64,000 bases of DNA, taken from positions 149,688,288 through 149,752,287 of the forward strand of contig NC_089219.1 in NCBI RefSeq assembly GCF_963924675.1, in the 5' to 3' direction. Positions 32,572-43,984 of the stretch are shown one piece after another (the first letter of the stretch is position 1; each line of letters begins with the position of its first letter). The position numbers and the translations under genes were made by a program. Below the pieces are notes generated by a model, which saw only the letters and a program-made list of their open reading frames with translations, did not search any database and had not been told where the DNA came from. The DNA comes from Phocoena phocoena. Lineage: Eukaryota > Chordata > Mammalia > Artiodactyla > Phocoenidae.

Positions 32572-33062
32572 CCCAGTGGGCCCCCTCCAAAGATGTTCAG
32601 GTCCTAGTCCCTGGAACCTGTGAATATGTTCATGGCAAGAGGAACTTTACTGATGTGATTGTGTTAAGAATCTTAAAGAGATTATCCTGGGCCCACCCAT
32701 GCGGGCCCAATGTAATCGGAAGGGTCATTACAAGTAGGAGGTAAGAGTGTCAAAATCAGAAGACGTGTCAATGGAAGCAGAGGGTGAAGTGAATGCAGTG
32801 TGAGAAAGACCCAGCCGAACACTGATGGCTTTGAAGATGGAGGAAGGGGACATGAGTCACAGAATGCAGGTGGCCTCCAAAAGGTAGAAAAAAGCAGGAA
32901 ACATGTTCTCCCGTAGAGCTTCCAGAAGGAACGCAATCCTGCTGACACCTTGATTTTCGCCCAGTGAGACCGAGTTTGTACTTCTAGCCTTCAGAACTGT
33001 AAGATACATTTTAAGCCACTAAATTTGTAGTAATTTGTTACAGCAACAATAGGAAAACTAAT
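32572..33062 (+). mobile_element. MLT1-type MaLR LTR
   Basis: Plus-strand MLT1 landmarks: 'ccctccaaagatgttcaggt', 'cctagtccctggaacctgtg', 'gattatcctgggcccaccca', 'ctgctgacaccttgattttc', 'gccttcagaactgtaagata', 'acagcaacaataggaaaact'. Near full length for this class. Non-coding. Confidence 0.9.
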
Positions 33063-33399
33063 CTCCCCCCCCCCAAGAAGGAGAAATATTCCTGCCATAG
33101 ACCCACTTTAATGGCAAGAAGGGGGTTCATTGGAGACAGGAGATGATTGGACCTTAGAGCTATTGTGAGGACAGAGCGCTCCTGCAGTTGGGGTAGGAAC
33201 GTTAGAGGCTACCCAGATGTACACGTATCCCTTGTCATTCCAAAAGGGTGTAAGGCGGCACCCTAGGGGTATATTGTGTAGCACTTGCATGCACTGTCTT
33301 ATGTTTTGACTCTTTGTATAGCCATTTTTATTTCCCCTGCTAGCCTGGAAGATTCCCAGATGGCATCATCTCTATATCCCTGTTGTTCCCAGGGCACTT
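33063..33399. other. Unassigned
   Basis: No confident assignment. A faint L2-like phrase occurs around 33340-33400. Confidence 0.3.
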
Positions 33400-33640
33400 C
33401 ACACTTCCCAAAGCCCTGGCTGGTGTGGCCAGTATCCATTTTGAGTCTTACCACAACTCTCGTGGACTCAGGCAAGACCAGTAGTAGTATTATTAAATTT
33501 TTCATTTTCCAAAGACTAGCCCCCAAATTTCTCTGACACCCAGGCCCTTCTCTCCCCAGTATTCCAACCATTTTATCTGCAAAGTGAATGCTCGAGCACA
33601 GATGAGGAAACTGAGGCGCTTTTGGACTCCCAGGGGTCCT
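33400..33640 (-). mobile_element. Possible MIR fragments, antisense
   Basis: 'gtcttaccacaactctcgtg', 'agtagtagtattattaaatt' and 'cagatgaggaaactgaggcg' match successive parts of antisense MIR with an insertion between them. Confidence 0.4.
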
Positions 33641-34069
33641 AACACTGGGCTCTGAGGGGTCCAAGAGTTGCTGTGTGGACCACCTTGGGCTGCTTCCTCA
33701 CTCTAAACACAGGAGAAAATCCTTTTGCCCAACTGGTGGTGGAGAAGAAACTCCACAGCAGAGAAAACCATCTTGCTTCTCAAGGACATTGAGGGATGTG
33801 GACGGGAAGAGGGAAAGGCCCCCTCTGGTTCTGGCTCTGGGTGCAGGAGGCAGGCAGGGCTAACTGTGAGAGGCCCCTACTCTGAGCCACTGCCTCTTCC
33901 CCGACTGTCCTAAGGAAGTGTTGCTGCAGAGGTAGGGAGGAGGTACGGTCACGCCTCTGGCCGAGACTGCAGGAGCTGACCTGAGGACAGTCAGAAGAGA
34001 ATGTTATCTACCACTGTTTGAAAAATTCTCTGTCTCCCATCAACATTCTCACGTACAGAGACAGTACAG
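33641..34069. other. Unassigned
   Basis: No recognised feature. Two overlapping 62-codon frames (33675-33863, 33725-33913) have no domain. Confidence 0.35.
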
Positions 34070-34265
34070 TCTCTGGAATCAGAGACAGTTTCAAGTCATA
34101 GGTCCCCACTTACCCGTGGTGTAACCTTGGCAAGTCACTTTGCCTGGATGCGATCCCACTTCATCTGCAGAACGTGGATAACACCTACCCTGCATATCGC
34201 TGGGAAGATAAAAATAATATATGGAAAATAAAAAGCACTCAAATGATAGCTATATTATTTATAAT
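34070..34265 (+). mobile_element. MIR fragment
   Basis: 'gtgtaaccttggcaagtcac', 'atctgcagaacgtggataac', 'acctaccctgcatatcgctg', 'aaagcactcaaatgatagct' follow MIR in order. Confidence 0.75.
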
Positions 34266-34379
34266 CAAGAAAACCGGAGGATTGGATTTCTCAAGGTTGG
34301 GCATCTGGTAAATAAATGATGGAACCAAGACCCCATCCTTAACCCAGGTCTGCTGTTTCTCATCTAAAGGCCCTTCACT

Positions 34380-35350
34380 CCCCAGAAGCTTCTGAGGCCA
34401 GGCGCCGGCCCTCCAAGGCAAAAGCTTCCCCACCCGGCTTACACAGAGGGAAGCAGGGGCTGCTTCTGAACTCGGCCCTCACCCAGAACCCGCTGGAAGC
34501 CGCGCGGGTTCACACAACCGCGCACAGTCTGGAACCCCGCCTGTCTGGAGACCCTAAACCTCTGCGCCAGGAGGCATCAGGGCGGCCTCGTGCAGCTCCT
34601 CCGTTCTGCCGCTGGCCCTGGGCTCCCGCCCGCGCGCCAAGGGGAACTGAGACGGCGGTCAATGTGGACCCCTGGGCGGCGCCAGGCACGGTTTCTGTGA
34701 GGCAGCTCCGGGAGCGCGTCCCTTGGGGGAGCGGGCCCTTCCAGCCCCGGGAGCGGCGGGGAGCGGCGAGGCGCGCAAGGAGCCCCGGGCGGGCACACGT
34801 CCGCAAACCCTTAAGCCAAGCTCTGGCTTTCGCACGCGTGGACGATCGGCGCGAGGGCCGGGCCGGAGGAACCCGGTGCGGGCCAGGGAGGACCCGCGAA
34901 GCCGTCCAGGGCGGCCGGGAGGCGTCAGGAGAGGGGCCCGGCGCGGCGGCGCTGGGCCCGCCCTGGGCCGCAGCCCTCAGAGTTCAGACGGGGCCAAGGC
35001 GGTCAAAACTCGGCCGGCTCGCGCCAGGGGCTGCGGCCAAGGCTGACGCGGGGTGCTGAAAAATGTTTGGACTAGCCGGCGCAGCCCCCAGGGCTCCGCG
35101 GAGCCGCGCTGGAGGGGCCCTCCCTAGGCGGCTCGGCCAAGCGGCCTGCGCCGTGTTCTCCAGCTGCTGCGAAATCCCGGGGTCTCTCGGTCCCCGACGG
35201 CGGGAAACGCGAGCTTCCTCCCCCGACTTGTCGCCTCGGGGCTCCCCAGCCCTGGCGTGCGATGGGGATCCCGGAGTAGGCTATGGAAGGAAAGGAAACG
35301 CAGGTCTGTTCTTCATTCTTTTGTGCAATCCACCCGCGCACACGCAGGTC
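34380..35350. promoter_or_regulatory. CpG island 2
   Basis: About 1 kb, the most CpG-dense DNA in the window, with many GC-box-like GGGCGG cores (for example in 'atcagggcggcc', 'cctgggcggcgc', 'cccgggcgggca') and an E2F-like GGCGGGAAA. No TATA box. Long frames on both strands (131 aa and 107 aa plus, 98 aa minus, 180 aa plus from 35063) lack known domains. The 180-codon frame continues beyond the island toward the MIR fossil, so I do not call it. Best promoter candidate here; direction and product unknown. Confidence 0.85.
35199..35207 (+). promoter_or_regulatory. E2F-like site
   Basis: GGCGGGAAA, the classic E2F core, within CpG island 2. Function inferred only. Confidence 0.4.
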
Positions 35351-35539
35351 AGGCGGCCCTGCAGGATGGCCGAGGGCCGGGTGTGCATAGGTAGGAGGGG
35401 TAAAAACTTCCGGAAAATGAGCACCTGCTTTATCAGGATGACAGGCACAGGGACCCAGAAACGGACCTGTGCTGCCCTTCCCCAGGAGCCTTTACACAGC
35501 CCCGACTTACCTTACTGTGATAAGACTGTAAATCATAAA

Positions 35540-35735
35540 GAGCTTTGCATTTTCCTAGGTACTTTCAACCCACCTTTCTTCTTTATCCTTACAGCAACTA
35601 CGTGAAGCAGACAGGGCTGACACCTATTCATTTCACAGGTGGGAAATCACAGGGCTGGGAAAGGCCTGAGGTTCTGTGCCCGTTTGCCTAGCTAAGCTCT
35701 AACAAACAAAGGTCGAAGTCCCTTCTCCTTTTACT
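35540..35735 (-). mobile_element. MIR fragment, antisense
   Basis: 'aaagagctttgcattttcct', 'tatccttacagcaactacgt', 'cctattcatttcacaggtgg', 'tgtgcccgtttgcctagcta' follow antisense MIR. Confidence 0.65.
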
Positions 35736-35954
35736 CCCTTGGCAGGGGCCCAGGTTTCCACCCTCCAACATTACTGTACAGGATGGCCTCTATTTCTCTG
35801 AGAATTAGGCCATCGAGTCACTCTTACTTGGAGAGGTGATGACAGCAAGTGACAAGAAAGCAGGTTCTCCTTATTGCAGAAGAAATTACATGAGTGGTCT
35901 CCTTAGATCCTTCCCTCCCAGTTGGAAGGAAGATTGGCACTCCTGGCCCTAGAG
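35736..35954. other. Unassigned
   Basis: No recognised feature. Confidence 0.3.
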
Positions 35955-36134
35955 CAGTGATTCTCAAAGTCTTGTCCCCAGTCTAGCAGCAGGAACATCA
36001 CCTGGGAACTTGTCAGAAATGCACATGATCCCAGACCTGCTGAATCAGATACTCGAGGTTAAGGCCAGCAAGTTTTGCTTTAAGGGGCCCTTCAGCGCAT
36101 TCTGTGATGCACACTGAAATCTGGAGAACCACTG
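35955..36134 (+). mobile_element. MER5-type hAT-Charlie element (non-autonomous)
   Basis: 180 bp with matching inverted ends 'cagtgattctcaaagt' and 'ctggagaaccactg' and internal 'acatcacctgggaacttgtc' and 'gacctgctgaatcagatact'. Length fits MER5A/5B. Deletion derivative with no coding capacity. Confidence 0.9.
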
Positions 36135-36287
36135 GTCCAGAAAAGACTCTCTATAGGCTAGAGGCAGGCCCTGCATCCAAATGGCTGACTGCCACACTGC
36201 TTAGAGGCCCGAGAAGGCAAGAAATGACCTGGGAAGTCCAGTGGTTAGCTGCAGTGTGGAAAGTCCATTCCTCAGAATCTCTATTAA

Positions 36288-36289
<2 letters not shown>

Positions 36290-36327
<38 letters not shown>
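36290..36327 (+). repeat. (GT)n microsatellite
   Basis: An uninterrupted run of about 19 GT units; likely length-polymorphic. Confidence 0.97.
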
Positions 36328-36329
<2 letters not shown>

Positions 36330-36609
36330 CCATAAAATATTGGAAAGAATGGAGACTTTCGGGATCCCATACAAAACTGTATTTACAAACTCACTGAACT
36401 CCCTAACACTCTCTAAGTGTACCTGCTGTGGACCAGCCCCTCAACTGGCTAAGGACGAGCTGGATGTTAGCCGACTCTGAGTTGAAACAAATGCAACCAT
36501 GTCATTTCATGAAATGGAACTTCACTGTTAGGTGCACGAGGTAAGAAGTGGAGCAGACACTGCTGTGTCCGTCCCCCTGTCTAACAGAAAGGTAGCACTG
36601 TCTGGGTTA
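36328..36609. other. Unassigned
   Basis: No recognised feature. Confidence 0.3.
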
Positions 36610-37095
36610 AAGTATAGAGCCAGCCAGGGAGTCAGGGGAGGCTGTGTTCCTCCCTGTTGGCCTCAGTGATTGACTTGGGAATGGGCATCAGGTGTGATTC
36701 TGGCCAATGAGAGATGGGGGAAGATTGCTGGGGAGTTGATGGAGAATTTTCCTACCTCTTTAAAAGGGACACAAGAAAAGTGTGTCTCTTTTTTGTCTCT
36801 GGATGTCATTACCTGGACTGCCACAATCTTCCTAGACAGGGAAGAAATTAGCCTAGAAGGACAAGCAGCATATTGGGGTGACAGGGGAGAAAGTCAGGAA
36901 ACACCTGGGCTTGTCATGACATTTTTGAACTGCTAAATTAATTGACCTTGGGTGGTGGCTAGGGTGAGGGGTTTAGATGGGAAGGTGGGGGGAACACTTG
37001 GGATTTTCTTGTTAAATGAGATAAATTCTTTTTCTTATTTAGACCACTATTAGTTGGGTTTTCTATTACTTGCTGCCCAAATCATCCTAATACGA
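36610..37095 (+). mobile_element. Ancient LTR-like repeat
   Basis: Follows a placental LTR-type fossil: 'gtgattctggccaatgagag', 'tacctctttaaaagggacac', 'gaccactattagttgggttt', 'tctattacttgctgcccaaa', 'tcatcctaatacg'. Family not assigned. Confidence 0.5.
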
Positions 37096-37739
37096 TTAAT
37101 GTGATTAGAATCTCACTGGAATACACAAGCAGAGAGAAAAATAGGGCATCAGAGGGAGTTATCAGGAGGACATTGGGGACTTCTGGCAACTCTAAGCATT
37201 GGATTATCTTGTCTCCCACTTCTGCCTTGGGAGTCCCCAGTGCCACCACTAATGGGTTACTCTCTTGCCATCTGCCCCCTTTTGTGTCTGCTGTTTACTC
37301 TTTCTACCAGCTGGCTGGTACTCTATAATTTCCAGTTCAAATTTCCAAGAATGAGACCCCATTGGCCTTGTTAACTACCCCTGCTTCAGATAGGGAAGAG
37401 CTCTTCATGCCAGGCCACCTCATCAGCCACCGGTCAGTCTGTGGGTTGACTGTCCTTGAATCAGAGTCCTGTCTAATCGGCCATGCAAAGGAGGGTGGAT
37501 GCAGAACATGGCCAGCCTCACTCAGTCTGAGGCCGAGGTCATGGGCTGGGAAGGTTCCCTTAGCAGGAAACAATGCTCTTGGCAGGTACCAACACTGACT
37601 TGCCAGCACAGCCTTCATGGGGAACAATGAAATGGCAGTGCTGAGCCAACCAGGGTCAGAGCAAAGGAATCCACTCCCACCGCAAGCCCTCTCCGCTGTA
37701 GATCTGTTATATACCCGAGAGTAAGGGGTGCCCAACCAA
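37096..37739. other. Unassigned
   Basis: No confident repeat. A 151-codon minus frame (37337-37792) has no recognised domain. Confidence 0.35.
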
Positions 37740-38184
37740 AATGCCTGCCCAGATCCTAGATCTGCCCCCAAACACACAGTCACACTGCTCAAAAAACATC
37801 CCTACCCCAGATGCACCCACCCATACGCCCGCAAAGGAAGCGGACACACGGCTGTTGTCCAAGACGCACACGCTCTTCCATATGGCACTTTACGGCAACT
37901 GTCGTAAGAGTTGTTTTGTTGCTTCAGTCACGGTGAAATAACGTCGTGGGCTGTGTGAGCAGCAGCAGCGCTGATGGAACAGGGGCAGAAGTGAGGGCAC
38001 CCACAGCGGCAGAATGTTTAAATCAAAGCTTTAAAAATGCATAAGGGATTTAAGCACCTACGAGCCCAAGTGTGAGAGCGTGACACTGTTTCCGCTGTGT
38101 TTATGGCATTCTGATAGTAGGTGTGCCATTCTTTCCTTAAGAACAAGTAATCACAGGCATGGAAGAGGCGCAAACTGAGGTGTT
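37740..38184. promoter_or_regulatory. Candidate regulatory stretch with TCF/LEF-like site
   Basis: Repeat-free, with several CpGs. Contains ATCAAAG (38022-38028, a TCF/LEF core) in a palindromic AAAGCTTT setting, and TTTATGGC. Enhancer role is only a suggestion. Confidence 0.3.
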
Positions 38185-38350
38185 TCTGTCACTGATTAAT
38201 GCTGTATCCTTAGGCAAATTGTTTGAACTTTCTGAGCCTCAAAGTCTTCATTGGTAAAATGTGTCTAATAATACTTCACTTATAGGATTGCCAGGATTCT
38301 TATATACAGGAAGACACCTGAGAAAATGTTGAGCACATAATATTACAACA
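38185..38350 (+). mobile_element. MIR fragment
   Basis: 'ccttaggcaaattgtttgaa', 'ctttctgagcctcaaagtct', 'tcattggtaaaatgtgtcta', 'gttgagcacataatattaca' follow MIR. Confidence 0.7.
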
Positions 38351-38934
38351 TTTTAAAGGTGTCATCCTAAAAGACTCCTTCCCTGGGGCAAATGGACTAT
38401 GGGATTATTTTGAGAGAATCATAAAGCTCCAGGTCATGGTATTGACTGGGTCCTGTGATGTCTGTCACCCAGCTCAGCAAATGAGCTTGAGATTCAATGT
38501 GGTCATCAGATCAGAAATGAGAAATGGCTAGAAGGCGCAAAGTGGGTGGTGGGATATTGGGAAGGAGACACTTTCATTAATGTGAATCTGCCCAGGAAAT
38601 GGAGAGGAAGCCACAGTAGCGTCCAGAGCTGAGCCCAGGTGTAATTCATCATTTGACGCTACATGGGGAATGGAATGGGAGCCAGGCCTGATGCTGGCTT
38701 GGGAACCTGGGGAAGAAGCTCAAGTTCACCGGGGAGCAGAGGCCACTGTGAGGAGTCAGTGAATGGTGGTGAGTCAAGCCGCCCGGCACTGAGACAGGGG
38801 ACAGCGGTGGGAATGGGATTTTCAGGATTGGGGAGCCAAAGGACCTTTCAGGGAGTGGTGAAAGATATTTGGGAATTCTTGGGACTTGAGTCAGGAAAGG
38901 TCTATTAGATCTCTGAGAATATTCACAAGTTCAG
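38351..38934. other. Unassigned unique sequence
   Basis: No recognised repeat or gene. Contains isolated ATTA-type motifs (CATTAATG near 38575). Confidence 0.35.
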
Positions 38935-39110
38935 TGTAAGTCTCCAGATGAGAGCCCAGCCTGGTCAACACCTTGATTTTAACCTTGTGATATCCTGAGC
39001 AGGAATCCAACCATTCTATACTACTTTCAAAACCTGAATTGTGAGATAATAAGTGAGTGTTGTCTTATGCTTCTATGTTTGTGATGAATTCTATGCAGAT
39101 CAATGAAGAA
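38935..39110 (+). mobile_element. MLT1-type LTR 3' fragment
   Basis: 'gtcaacaccttgattttaac', 'cttgtgatatcctgagcagg', 'ttgtgagataataagtgagt' match the MLT1 3' part. Confidence 0.65.
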
Positions 39111-39299
39111 ATATGTGGTTCAGACTTGAGACTTAGAAATGTGTCCATCTTCATCTTATGTGTAATTTGGTTCTTCCCACCTTTGTTTCCTTTTTATTTT
39201 CCATTCGCTTATTTATAATTTTTTAAAGTCACAATCTGATCACTAAGAACCAGAAAGAATTTGACTATATCGAAGTGCTGATACAATATATGACAATAT

Positions 39300-39512
39300 A
39301 AGAAAAATATAAAGTCTGCATTCTGCTTCTGCCACTCAGTTGGTGTGGCTTTGGGAAAACTTCTTAGCCTTCCTACATCTTAGTTTCTCACCTATAAAAC
39401 AGGGATTATAATGTTTACTTACTGCATTTAAGTCTGACTCGAGTCACGTAATGTATTCCAATGTGCTTTATAAAATATCAAACTGTGTACAAATGTAAGC
39501 TACTATTGTTAT
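39300..39512 (+). mobile_element. MIR fragment
   Basis: 'ctgcttctgccactcagttg', 'tttgggaaaacttcttagcc', 'cacctataaaacagggatta', 'gtaagctactattgttatga' follow MIR from the core to the 3' end. Confidence 0.75.
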
Positions 39513-40332
39513 GAAGCCAGAAAAACGAGCAGGGTGCCTGGGGCAGCCAGGTGAGCCAGTGGCAGTGAAAATCTAGCTAGAAAATCTAGAATCCTAATAG
39601 AGAGGAGAAAATTAATAGAGAGAGCCCGTTGCAGGAGGTGCTGGGAAGTAGCTACAAGGGCTATTTCTTCTCCCGAGCGTACTTGCATTCCCCAAATAAG
39701 AGGAGTGGACTGAGAAACACGCCAGACCAATTCTCAGTATCAGCAATAACCAGATTTCAAGTCGTAGGTGTAAAAAAAAGTAATATGACCCCCAAAATGG
39801 CCAACGAAATTGCTTAGAGAGCAAAGAAAAAAGGAAGCCACAGTATAATAGTTTATATAATGAAGATAGTAAACAGAACGAATGAATGAAACCAAACACC
39901 TATAAAGCAGAGGAGAAGCAGAAGGAAATTTCTTGGAGGAACTGTTATCATTGGCTGAAGACAGAATACGCCTGTGCTTAACAATGGCGAGGGAAACGTC
40001 TTACACAGGAAAGAGATCGTTGGAGAGAAAGGCTACAGGCACTGTGTAGCAGCATATGGAAATCCAATCCATAACAAAGAAAACCAGACAAGAGACGGGT
40101 GATAAGCACACCCGAGAAGAACAAAAAGACAGATGTGAAAATCGGACGAGTTCTACAACTACTAACAGCCTCCAAATTAGCAGAATGTTTTTTTAAGGCT
40201 CAGATTACAGTAGCTTTACAGAGAAATACTCTGGAGAAAATTCAGAAAAGGAAAACCAGCACCAATGCTATATTTACCCAACAATAACAACAAAGTGTTT
40301 TGTTTCCTGCCTGTTCCATTGTCCATTGACAA
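39513..40332. other. Unassigned sequence
   Basis: About 0.8 kb without any repeat, gene or RNA that I recognise. A-rich on the plus strand in its second half. Confidence 0.4.
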
Positions 40333-40346
40333 TGAAGCCGCATTTT

Positions 40347-40622
40347 TTTTTTATAAATTTATGGCTGCGTTGGGTCTTCGTTGCTGCGCGTACGGGCTAC
40401 TCTTCATAGGTGTTCGGGCTTCTCATTGCGGTAGCTTCTCTTGTTTCAGAGCACGGGCTCTAGGCACGCGGGCTTCTATAGTAGTGGCTTGTGGGCTCAG
40501 TAGTTGTGGCGCACGGGCTTAGTTGCTCCGTGGCATGTGGTATCTTCCCGGACCAGGGCTTGAACTGGTGTCCCCTGCATTGGCAGGCAGATTCTTAACC
40601 ACTGCACCACCAGGGAAGTCCC
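40347..40622 (-). mobile_element. CHR-type SINE (long form)
   Basis: Antisense long copy from T-tail plus 'tggctgcgttgggtcttcgt' to 'caccagggaagtccc'. Target duplication tgaagc(c/t)gcatttt at 40333-40346 and 40623-40636, one mismatch. Confidence 0.96.
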
Positions 40623-40829
40623 TGAAGCTGCATTTTAAAAGTGTGAACCCAGGTAATGTGAAAAACGTAAGTTCCAGATCAATTTACAAAAGTAATTAAA
40701 AGCTTTCGCAAGCATACAAAATCTTGTACTCATTTTAGAGATGGAATAGACTGAGAACCAATTCCAGGAAGTGAAACCAGATAATCCCATGCCACAGAGA
40801 AGATCCATGTATATAGGATCTTGAGTTAA

Positions 40830-41025
40830 TTTAACACTAAATTGAGTTCAAAGCTCAGCTCTACCATTTGTCATTTGTGAGATGCTGAGCCTGTTAATTA
40901 GCCTCTATAAAACTGAGATAATAAACACTTTATAGGGGTTTGGAGAGGACAAAGTGGAATAATATATATATAAAACGGCTGGCTTATAGTCAATGATCAA
41001 AAATGGTAACTAATCTTTAAACTAC
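40830..41025 (+). mobile_element. MIR fragment
   Basis: 'aaagctcagctctaccattt', 'tgttaattagcctctataaa', 'actgagataataaacacttt', 'tggcttatagtcaatgatca' follow MIR. Confidence 0.65.
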
Positions 41026-41104
41026 TAAGGTCTCCCCAGCTGTAAAGTAAGGGAACTAACTAAATACACTGCAGGATCCTTTCTGCCTTTTGAGTCTTAT
41101 GCTT

Positions 41105-41763
41105 CTACCCTTGTACATCGTTGGTGGGAATGTAAAATGGTGCAGTCGCTGTGGAAAATAATTTGGCAGTTCCTCAAAAAACTAAACATAGAATCATCAT
41201 ACAACCCAGTAATTCCACTCCTAGTTAGGTACTACTCAAATGAATTGAGAGTGGGGACTTAAACAAATGCTAGGCCACCAGTGGTCATTGCAGCATGATT
41301 TACAGTAGCCAAAAGGTGGAAAGAACCCAGTGTCCATCAACAGATGAACGAATCAACACAATGTGGTATGCATATACAATGGAATATTATTCAGTCATTA
41401 AAAGGAATAAAGTTCTGCTACATGCTACAACATGGATAGACGCTGATGACTTTATGCTGGGTGAAATAAACCAGAGACAGAAGGACAAATATTGTATGAT
41501 TCCATTTATATGAAATATATAGAATAGGAAATTTCATAGAGACAGAAAGTAGAGATTACCACGGGCTAGGGAAGGGAGAAGGGGAAGTTATTGCTTAATG
41601 GGTATCGAGTTTTTACTTGGGATGATACAGATGTTTTTGGAAACAGATTGTGATGGTGGTTGCACAACAGTGTAAATGTAATTGATGCCACTGAATTGTA
41701 CATTCAAAATTGGCTAAAATGGCATATTTCAGTTATAGTAATAATTTCCCCACCAAAAAAAAG
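41105..41763 (+). mobile_element. Old LINE-1 3' end
   Basis: L1M-type ORF2 end and 3' UTR: 'gttggtgggaatgtaaaatg', 'cagtaattccactcctagtt', 'aatggaatattattcagtca', 'ggtggttgcacaacagtgta', 'cactgaattgtacattcaaa' and an A tail. A 72-codon frame (41295-41513) is an ORF2p C-terminal relic (residues such as MWYAYTMEYYSVIKRNK). Confidence 0.9.
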
Positions 41764-41839
41764 TGTGGTTCAATCTTTCAGACCCTCCAAGTTAGAGAAA
41801 TGAATGCTACTAGCATTTTCATATCCCCTGCAGTCATAA

Positions 41840-42065
41840 GGGTGGGCTCTTGAGTCAGTTTGCTTGGGTTAAAATGCCCCCTCTGTCACGTACTATGTGT
41901 GCCATCAGAGGCAAGGTACGCAAATTTTTGAGCTTCAGTTTCCTCTTCTGTAAAATGGAGGTAAAATAATCCCTACCTCATAGGGTTGTTATAAGGAAGC
42001 TGTGAAGTTCTTACATCATGACTGGTACAAGGAAAGTGCTTATGGAGTATAGTTTCTTATTATTC
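41840..42065 (+). mobile_element. MIR fragment
   Basis: 'ttgcttgggttaaaatgccc', 'gagcttcagtttcctcttct', 'gtaaaatggaggtaaaataa', 'cctacctcatagggttgtta' are strong MIR landmarks. Confidence 0.9.
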
Positions 42066-42339
42066 CTTGAGAAGTGTCACTAAAGTGGTAGCAGAAGGTA
42101 GAGAGCATCAGAGAACTGAGTGTGGAATGGTGCTGGGGTGAAATCTCTTGCCGTGCTTGTACTGATTTCCCAAGATGCTCCCAGTGAGACGGGAACTGAA
42201 GGGCTTGCTGCCCTGGGCTCTCACCCCCAGGTGGCCAGGAAACAACAAAGTACTCCTTGAAGCTCGGCTTCAAGCCCACTCCACCCTTCCCACTATAGGC
42301 AGAGAGAGAATTCTAAACCCTTCAGTAATATCACCTCAC
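42066..42339. other. Unassigned
   Basis: No recognised feature. The 79-codon minus frame has no domain. Confidence 0.3.
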
Positions 42340-42830
42340 TTCCCTTAGAATCCAGTCCAAACTCTTGAATAAGACTTACAAGGCACCTCCTGATCAAGCC
42401 CATTTACTAGTCCCTTCTCAACTCTCACCACACTTCGTCTCACCCTTTATGCTTCAACAATGTTGACCTGCTCACAGCTCCGTCTGGAAGGCTCCCCACC
42501 TCCCCACCTCACCTGGCTCTCTCCTCCCTATTTTTCTGCACTTGGACATAATAACCTTCCAGGAGGGTTTCTCTAACTCACTAAGGCTGAGTTAGATGCT
42601 TCTCCTATGAGCTGGCTTAACGCTCTTTCTCCTATCACTACCACTGCATACTGACTCTGCTGTTATTGCCTGTTTTCTTATCATCTTTCCAGTGAGATCA
42701 TAAGCTCCTTGTGCTGTTAACCATTTCATCCCCAGTACCTAGCACAGTACCTGCAGTGCCTGACTCATAGAAACACATGCTAGTTGAATAGATGAATGAA
42801 CTTGAATGGATGAAAGAATAGGTGGACGGA
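42340..42830 (+). mobile_element. L2 (LINE2) 3' region
   Basis: 'gaatccagtccaaactcttg', 'cttacaaggcacctcctgat', 'gcctgttttcttatcatctt', 'catccccagtacctagcaca', 'ttgaatagatgaatgaactt' follow L2 to its 3' end. Confidence 0.8.
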
Positions 42831-43635
42831 TGACCTGGCACTGGTTCTATAAATCGCATCAGGTTGTGAGATGGCAACATCAGTTCCTTTTGCCTTTTCA
42901 GGCCTTTATCAGACAGTTATGGACCCTTGACATTGTGTCAATATCAATGGGGAAGAGTGACAGCACAGGTCTCAAACAAGGGAGGTGGAATGACTGTTAG
43001 TTTTTTTAGAAACTTCACTGACTCCAACCACATACCTTCAAATAGATTCCTACACGTGATCCCTATCCCTCTACCATACAAACCTACCTGGTTCTTAACT
43101 CACCTACTTCTGCTGATGGTAGTACCATCATCTGAGCTATTAAAACTTAAAATGCTTGTCGCCTTTGACTCTCACATCACCTCAAATCTCTACAGTCCCT
43201 TAGTCCACTAATTTGACTCCTATGTATACCCACTTTCCTATTCCTACCATTACTACTAAAAAGGGTTTTGTGTAAGAACAAAGCTCGATTAAAGAATAAG
43301 TTTTCCTCCACATTGTGAAATCATCAAGAACACCCAGGCAACTCAACATCATTTAATACGTAGCACAGACTTCAGGCTAGCCTCTGCTTCTCTAGTGCCT
43401 CAGAAAAAAAGCATTATTAAAATAGTTGATTCTCATAGCAGATACAATACCAGTTTTAAATGGCATCAAATGGGGCAATGACCTAGCACTGCTCCTTTTT
43501 TAATCTTTATAAAACTAGGAAAATTAGGAACATGTCCCTCTGCCATAGGAAACAGGAAGGTCAGCCTTTCTCCTTTGAACAAGTGGCCTTGTTTTATTGT
43601 CTTTGACAATAAAGAGGTTTTCGAAAAAGAATATA
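42831..43635. other. Unassigned, with a possible L2 piece
   Basis: A stretch near 43090-43230 ('gatggtagtaccatcatctg', 'gcctttgactctcacatcac') resembles L2 internal sequence. The rest is not recognised. Confidence 0.35.
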
Positions 43636-43750
43636 TATGTGTGTGTGTATATGTGTGTGTGTATATACATATATATATACACACACACAACTGAATCACT
43701 TTGCTGTACACCTGAAACTAACACAACATTGTAAAGTAATTATACTTTGC
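43636..43750 (+). mobile_element. LINE-1 3' terminus with (TG/TA)n
   Basis: A mixed TG/TA microsatellite (43636-43690) runs into the L1 3' end 'aactgaatcactttgctgta', 'cacctgaaactaacacaaca', 'ttgtaaagtaattatac'. Very short 5'-truncated insertion. Confidence 0.75.
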
Positions 43751-43984
43751 TTTTACATATTTTAGGTAACATATGATCATTAGAATGGAGAATGTGGTAA
43801 TTATAATAAATGGCTAGTTTTTAAAAAAACTATACTTCAGTTTTTAGATAAATAAATAGGTCTTAAGCAGTGGTTGAATTTGTAGTTTAGCCATTGCCAA
43901 AAGGAACATTAATTAATATTAATTATACTACCTTTAAATCATAGAAATAAGTAAGCATTCATCAAAATTTTAAAGTACAATTTT
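43751..43984. other. AT-rich unassigned
   Basis: No recognised feature. Confidence 0.3.

Noticed and set aside
35063..35605. 180-codon plus-strand frame starting in CpG island 2
   Set aside because: The start context is weak (T at +4), no domain is visible, and the end runs into a MIR fossil. Most likely a stop-poor GC artefact.
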